Assembly (NCBI RefSeq): GCF_024807945.1
Contig: NZ_JANUFD010000028.1
Location: 1-37,164, forward strand
Origin: Pseudomonas sp. JUb42
GTDB lineage: Bacteria; Pseudomonadota; Gammaproteobacteria; Pseudomonadales; Pseudomonadaceae
Length of the DNA stretch: 37,164 nt
Reading direction: 5' to 3'
The notes under the pieces were generated by a model. The model saw only the letters and a list, made by a program, of their open reading frames with translations, had not been told where the DNA came from and searched no databases. A program made the translations under genes and the position numbers. Of the stretch, positions 33,701 through 37,164 are shown piece after piece. Position 1 is the stretch's first letter; each line of letters starts with the position of its first letter.

Positions 33701-36700
33701 ATGGCAAGCTGGATCGCAAGGGCCTGCCCGCGCCTGACCTCAACCTGGCCCGGCGCGATTTTGTCGCACCGCGCACGGATCTGGAACAGCGTTTGGCCCA
33801 GGTCTGGCAGGGGGTGCTGAAGATTGAGCGGGTCGGGCTGTACGACAACTTTTTCGAACTGGGCGGTGACTCGATCATTTCCCTGCAAGTGGTCAGTCGC
33901 GCCCGTCGCGAAGGCCTCGCCCTGACGCCCAAGGACGTATTCGAACACCAGACCATTCATGGCCTGGCCACGGTTGCCCGGTCGGTACAGGGCGCCCAGG
34001 CCGATCAGGCCGCGGTGACCGGGCTCGCCCCTTTGACCCCCATCCAGCAGGCGTTCTTCCAACGGGCGTTGGAGCATCCCCATCACTGGAACCAGAGCCT
34101 GCTGCTGACCCCCCGTGAAACCTTGCAGGCCGAGCCATTGCAGCGTGCGCTGAACCAATTGCTCAGCCATCACGATGTCCTGCGCCTGCGCTTCCGTCAG
34201 CAGGACGGGCAGTGGCAGGCCCATTACAGCGAGGTAACCGACGCCGATGTGCTGTGGCAGAACTCGGTCAGCGATGCGACGGCTTTTACGGCGTTTGCCG
34301 AGCAGGCCCAGCGCAGCCTCGACCTCGCGGCCGGTCCGCTGCTGCGTGGGGTGCTTGCGCAGTGGGCCGATGGCAGCCAGCGTTTGCTGTTGATCGTGCA
34401 TCACCTGGCGGTGGACGGGGTTTCCTGGCGCCTGCTGCTGGAGGACCTGGAACTGGCCTATGGCGCAGCCCTGCAAGGTCAGCCGCCAGCTTTCGCGGCC
34501 AAGACCCACGCCTTCAAAGTCTGGGCCGAGCGCCTGCAAGCCTTGGCGGTCAGCCCGGAAAAAACTGTCGAACTGGCTTTCTGGCAACGCCAGCTCGAAG
34601 GTCTTGATGATCATTTGCCAGGCCAGCGCGTGGGCGTTATTGGCCGCATCAGCCAGACACGCACGGTGCGCAGTCGTCTCAGCGAAGAGATGACCCGCAA
34701 GTTGCTGCAACAGGCCCCGGCGGCCTATCGCACCCAGATCAATGATCTGTTGCTCAGCGCCCTGGCCCGGGTGTTATGTGACTGGACCGGCCGCACTGAC
34801 GCGCTGGTTCGCCTTGAGGGGCACGGTCGCGAGGCGTTGTTCGACGATCTCGATATCAGTCGTACCCTGGGCTGGTTCACCGCGTTGTATCCGCTGCGGC
34901 TGACCCCGGCTGCTGCGCCCGGAGCTTCGATCAAGGCCATCAAGGAGCAAGTGCGCGCAGTACCCGACAAGGGCGTGGGCTACGGTCTGCTGCGTTATCT
35001 GGGGCCGGACGACGCCCGGCGCAGCCTTGAGTCGCTTGCAGAGGGGGCAGTGCTGTTCAATTACCTCGGCCAGTTCGACCAGAGTTTCGACCAGGGCTGG
35101 CTGAGCCCGGCGCAGGAGAGTGCCGGGGCCAGCCAGGACCCTCAGGCCGCAGTCGATGCGCCGCTGAGCATCAACGGCCAGGTCTATGGCGGTGTGCTGG
35201 AACTGGGTTGGAGTTTCAGCCCCGATGTGCTGGATAGCGGAGCCATCGAAACCTTGGCCCAAGCATATATGAATACCCTGGAAGATCTGATCGAACATTG
35301 CTGTGAGGCTGAAACGGGTGCACTGACGCCGTCGGATGTGCCCCTTGCCGGCCTCGATCAGGCGCGTCTGGATAGCTTGCCGCTGGCTCCGGCGCAGATC
35401 GAAGATCTGTATCCCTTGGCACCCCTGCAACAGGGCATGCTGTTCCATGCGGTCTACGGTGCAGGGAGGGGGGATTACGTCAACCAGCTGCGCGTGGATG
35501 TGCAGGGCCTCGATGTCGGCGCCTTCAATGCCGCATGGCAGGCTGTCGTGCAGCAGCATGAAGTGCTGCGGGCCAACTTCCTCGCCAGTGCCGAACCGCC
35601 TTTGCAGGTCATACGTCGAAGCCGGAGCATGCCTTGCACAGAACTCGATTGGCGTGATGCCGATACCCGTGCGCCAGCCCTGGCAGCCTGGGCTGGCGAG
35701 GACCGTAGCGCCGGTTTTGACCTGCTCAACGATCCCTTGCTGCGCCTGACGCTGCTGCGGACCGGCGAGACAAGCCACCATCTGGTCCTCACCAGCCACC
35801 ATATCGTCCTCGATGGCTGGAGCCTGTCGCAGTTACTCGCCGAGGTGTTGCAACGCTACGCCGGACAAGCGGTGCAGCGCGGGGCCGGGCGTTATCGTGA
35901 CTATATCGCCTGGCTGCAGCGGCAGAGCGCGCAGGGCAGTGAAGCATTCTGGCGCGGTGAACTGCTAACCTTCAGCGAGCCGACCCGCCTGGCCAACCGC
36001 CTGACGCCACATGCTCCGGCAAGTGGTTACGCGCAGCAGGTGCAGCGTCTCGATACCGTCCAGACCCAGATATTGAGTGATTTCGCCCGCAGCCAGCGGG
36101 TCACGCTCAATACTCTGGTGCAGGCTGCGTGGATCCTGCTGCTGCAGCGTTACACCGGCCTGGATACCGTCACCTTCGGCTCGACCGTCGCCGGAAGACC
36201 GGCTGAGCTGGCAGGTATCGAGCAGCAACTGGGGCTGTTCATCAATACCTTGCCGGTGCTGTCATCGCCACGGCCGCAAGTCAGTGTGGCGACCTGGCTG
36301 ACGCAGTTGCAGGCGCAGAACCTGGCACTGCGCGAGCATGAACACACAGCACTTTACGATATCCAGCGCTGGGCCGGTTTTGCCGGTGAGGCGCTGTTCG
36401 ACACGGTATTGGTATTCGAAAACTACCCGGTCGCCGAGGCGCTGCAGCAAGGGCCGCTCACCGGTTTGCGTTTTGGCGAGGTGATCAGCCAGGAGCAGAC
36501 CCACTACCCATTGACTCTGGTGGTGGGCGCTCATGCGCAGCTGTCGTTCCAGTTCAGCTATGCCTGCGCGCACTTTGACGCTGCAGGGATAGAGCAACTG
36601 GCCGGACATTTTGTGCGGCTGTTGACGACCTTGGCGCAGGATGCAGACGCCACCCTGGGCACTTTGCCAATGCTCGACACCGCCGAGCAGCAGGCACTGC

Positions 36701-37164
36701 TTGCCCGGTGGAATCCCAAGCCGACGAACTATCCGGTTGATCGTTGCCTTCATGAACTGATCGAAGCCCGTGCAGCGCAGACGCCACAGGCCATTGCGCT
36801 GGTGTCTGGCGAAGAGCGTTTGAGCTATGCCGCGCTCAATCGCCGCGCCAATCAGATGGCCCATCAGTTGCGCGAGCGCGGTGTGGGCCCGGATGTGCTG
36901 GTCGGGCTTTCGGCCGAGCGTGGGCCGGGCATGATCGTGGGCCTGCTGGCGATCCTCAAGGCTGGCGGTGCCTACGTGCCGCTGGACCCGGATTACCCTC
37001 AGGATCGCCTGACCTACATGATCGATAACTCGGGCATCCGCCTGTTGTTGGCGCAAGAGCGGCCGACCTCCCTTGCCGAGGAAATCGACTGCCTGTTGCT
37101 GGACGAGGCCGGTGGCGGTTATCCAGACAGCAATCCAGTCAACCTGACCACCCCGGCCAACCTG
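30715..37164 (+). CDS. Third pyoverdine side-chain NRPS (incomplete at window end)
   Basis: The frame is open from ATG 30715 to the last base: 2150 codons with no stop, so the 3' end lies outside. Domains are an N-terminal helix (1-45), C (52-490), A (510-998), T (S1053 in GGDS), E (1108-1550), C (1566-2000) and the first part of an A domain (about 2012-2150). The ATG is one base after the stop of the previous NRPS, with GGAG ten bases upstream, so translation is probably coupled. C domain motifs are HHVVTDA (175) and HHIVLDG (1695); the epimerase has HHLAVDG (1229). The first A domain reads as a basic amino acid. With module 1 epimerising, the next C domain should accept a D-residue. It belongs to the PvdI/PvdJ/PvdD group. 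Confidence 0.95.
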   Translation, partial: MQSNKNLDMVQRFVQLPLAQRRLFLQKLDAKGMSLGQFSLSPLRTDEGPWPVSYAQERQWFLWQLEPESAANHVPTVLRLTGELDVQALQRALDALVLRHESLRTLFVETDDGLRQNVLSELPVSIQTAACASDRLDAEIEAEVARPFDLCRGPLLRLKLLREGVERHVLVLTLHHVVTDAWSMQRLVSELVQLYAGQCGAAGNALPALPIQYADYAIWQRSWMEAGERERQLGYWRQALDGEQPLLELPVDRPRPPQQSYRGDRVALKLSAELGTTLQALARAEGITPFVVLLASFQALLHRYCGQPDIRVGVPIANRTRLETRDLIGFFVNTQVLRAELDGQMSFRELLAQARSRTQEAQAHQELPFEQLVEALQPERSLSHSPLFQVMFNHQSGARSAEILNGLPGLEVEAVERSTRTSHFDLVLDTWDSAGQLQAALTYATDLFERATVERLGQHWANLLQAALSDPAQRLCELPLMAADETAALAAQWDHTHLRYPTDRYVHQLFEAQARCAPDALALIFGERTLTYAELNQCANRLAHGLIARGIGPEKRVAIALPRSAESLVSFLAVLKAGAAYVPLDVEYPLDRLQYMIGDSRAALIITDCARASRLNLADDLALTLDGDYRAERYADSNPDIALADGNLAYVIYTSGSTGLPKGVAVEHGPLVMHIQATGERYETGPSDCELHFMSFAFDGSHEGWMHPLINGARVLIRDDSLWSPEYTYAQMHRHGVTIGVFPPIYLQQLAEHAEVDGRPPAIRVYCAGGDAVSLASYELMRRTLRPDWFFNGYGPTETVVTPLIWKAGREDACQAAYAPIGNLIGNRNGYVLDAHLALQPTGLAGELYLGGQGVARGYLERPALTAERFVPDPFSGNGARLYRSGDLTRYNNAGVVEYLGRVDHQVKIRGFRIELGEIEARLLELPDVNEAVVVAHESSMGKRLVAYLVATAALSGAEQEMAVRESVRAGLKVHLPDYMIPTHFVLLPRMPLTPNGKLDRKGLPAPDLNLARRDFVAPRTDLEQRLAQVWQGVLKIERVGLYDNFFELGGDSIISLQVVSRARREGLALTPKDVFEHQTIHGLATVARSVQGAQADQAAVTGLAPLTPIQQAFFQRALEHPHHWNQSLLLTPRETLQAEPLQRALNQLLSHHDVLRLRFRQQDGQWQAHYSEVTDADVLWQNSVSDATAFTAFAEQAQRSLDLAAGPLLRGVLAQWADGSQRLLLIVHHLAVDGVSWRLLLEDLELAYGAALQGQPPAFAAKTHAFKVWAERLQALAVSPEKTVELAFWQRQLEGLDDHLPGQRVGVIGRISQTRTVRSRLSEEMTRKLLQQAPAAYRTQINDLLLSALARVLCDWTGRTDALVRLEGHGREALFDDLDISRTLGWFTALYPLRLTPAAAPGASIKAIKEQVRAVPDKGVGYGLLRYLGPDDARRSLESLAEGAVLFNYLGQFDQSFDQGWLSPAQESAGASQDPQAAVDAPLSINGQVYGGVLELGWSFSPDVLDSGAIETLAQAYMNTLEDLIEHCCEAETGALTPSDVPLAGLDQARLDSLPLAPAQIEDLYPLAPLQQGMLFHAVYGAGRGDYVNQLRVDVQGLDVGAFNAAWQAVVQQHEVLRANFLASAEPPLQVIRRSRSMPCTELDWRDADTRAPALAAWAGEDRSAGFDLLNDPLLRLTLLRTGETSHHLVLTSHHIVLDGWSLSQLLAEVLQRYAGQAVQRGAGRYRDYIAWLQRQSAQGSEAFWRGELLTFSEPTRLANRLTPHAPASGYAQQVQRLDTVQTQILSDFARSQRVTLNTLVQAAWILLLQRYTGLDTVTFGSTVAGRPAELAGIEQQLGLFINTLPVLSSPRPQVSVATWLTQLQAQNLALREHEHTALYDIQRWAGFAGEALFDTVLVFENYPVAEALQQGPLTGLRFGEVISQEQTHYPLTLVVGAHAQLSFQFSYACAHFDAAGIEQLAGHFVRLLTTLAQDADATLGTLPMLDTAEQQALLARWNPKPTNYPVDRCLHELIEARAAQTPQAIALVSGEERLSYAALNRRANQMAHQLRERGVGPDVLVGLSAERGPGMIVGLLAILKAGGAYVPLDPDYPQDRLTYMIDNSGIRLLLAQERPTSLAEEIDCLLLDEAGGGYPDSNPVNLTTPANL
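30868..35330 (+). other. NRPS-3 module 1 (C-A-T-E), predicted D-Lys or D-Orn
   Basis: The A domain has YTSGSTGLPKG at about residue 653 and A10 lysine K998. The pocket D-G-E-G-C-G-G-V-T, with acidic E at the third site, resembles the DGExCGGVT codes that I recall for Lys or Orn in pyoverdine synthetases. The epimerase motifs (HHLAVDGVSWR; EGHGRE; NYLGQFD) are intact, so a D-residue is expected. Lys versus Orn cannot be decided by eye. Confidence 0.7.
35400..37164 (+). other. NRPS-3 module 2 (C and partial A), substrate unreadable
   Basis: The C domain opens with YPLAPLQQGMLFHAV, the wording of domains that follow an epimerase. The A domain is cut off after its first two cores (LSYAALNRRANQ and LLAILKAGGAYVPLDPDYP), before any specificity residue. 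Its amino acid cannot be predicted from this window. Confidence 0.85.

Noticed and set aside
30715..37164. The idea that the long right-hand region without a closed ORF is a pseudogene
   Set aside because: The frame is open for 2150 codons to the last base with intact motifs; it only lacks its 3' end because the window stops.
1..37164. CRISPR arrays, tRNA or rRNA genes, insertion sequences, prophage genes
   Set aside because: No regularly spaced repeats, cloverleaf-like tRNA sequences, rRNA stretches or transposase/integrase frames were recognised.
7511..37164. A new class of biosynthetic system in the NRPS region
   Set aside because: Domain order, MbtH, PvdH, hydroxylase and PvdS-type boxes all fit a known pyoverdine locus; only local variants appear unusual.

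Overview
The window is high-GC DNA from a fluorescent Pseudomonas, probably of the P. fluorescens/P. putida lineage; I cannot name the species. The evidence is a complete PvdL-type pyoverdine chromophore synthetase, four promoters of the PvdS iron-starvation type, an OprD-family porin, a short DUF6124/DUF3077-like protein of a kind seen mainly in Pseudomonas, and three palindromic intergenic repeats of the Pseudomonas REP type.

Left part (1-6620): a small metabolic and transport neighbourhood unrelated to the siderophore. It holds a PLP-dependent threonine-dehydratase-like enzyme (+), a LysR regulator (-) divergent from a dicarboxylate/amino-acid:cation symporter (+), and a two-gene minus-strand operon in which an OprD porin precedes an argininosuccinate-lyase/fumarase-superfamily enzyme that carries a Sec signal peptide. 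REP palindromes lie in both convergent gaps. I infer, without proof, that the porin, exported lyase and symporter could form one route: outer-membrane uptake of an aspartate/succinyl-type compound, periplasmic cleavage, then import of the C4 product.

Middle (6620-7510): an AT-rich probable promoter zone, a perfect 11-bp palindrome, a strongly foldable 75-nt leader with a three-way-junction shape, a DUF6124/DUF3077-like small gene and a degenerate palindromic element.

Right part (7410-37164): the pyoverdine region. Gene order is pvdL, then mbtH and a type II thioesterase, then pvdH and a SyrP/TauD-type Fe(II)/2-oxoglutarate hydroxylase, then a two-module NRPS, then a third NRPS that runs off the window end after 2150 codons. 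PvdL (FAAL-T-C-A-T-C-A-T-E-C-A-T) would build acyl-Glu-D-Tyr-Dab, the chromophore precursor; PvdH supplies Dab; the MbtH-like protein supports the adenylation domains; the thioesterase edits stalled carriers. Specificity residues I read off give Dab (DIWELTADD) for the last PvdL module, Asp (DLTKIGHVG) and Gly (DILQLGLIW) for the second NRPS, and a basic residue, probably Lys or Orn (DGEGCGGVT), for the first module of the third NRPS, which has an epimerase. The hydroxylase gene sits directly before the Asp module, so beta-hydroxyaspartate is the likely residue. If colinear, the peptide begins acyl-Glu-D-Tyr-Dab-(OH)Asp-Gly-D-(Lys/Orn-like)-X. Four transcription units start at PvdS-type boxes with exactly 16-nt spacing, so the region is expected to be induced by iron starvation.

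Most of the right part is a recognisable pyoverdine system, not a new one. The less familiar items are the exported lyase with its porin and symporter, the structured leader before the DUF6124-like gene, the HHxxxEG variant in a PvdL condensation domain, and the shared unusual adenylation subfamily in the two epimerising modules.
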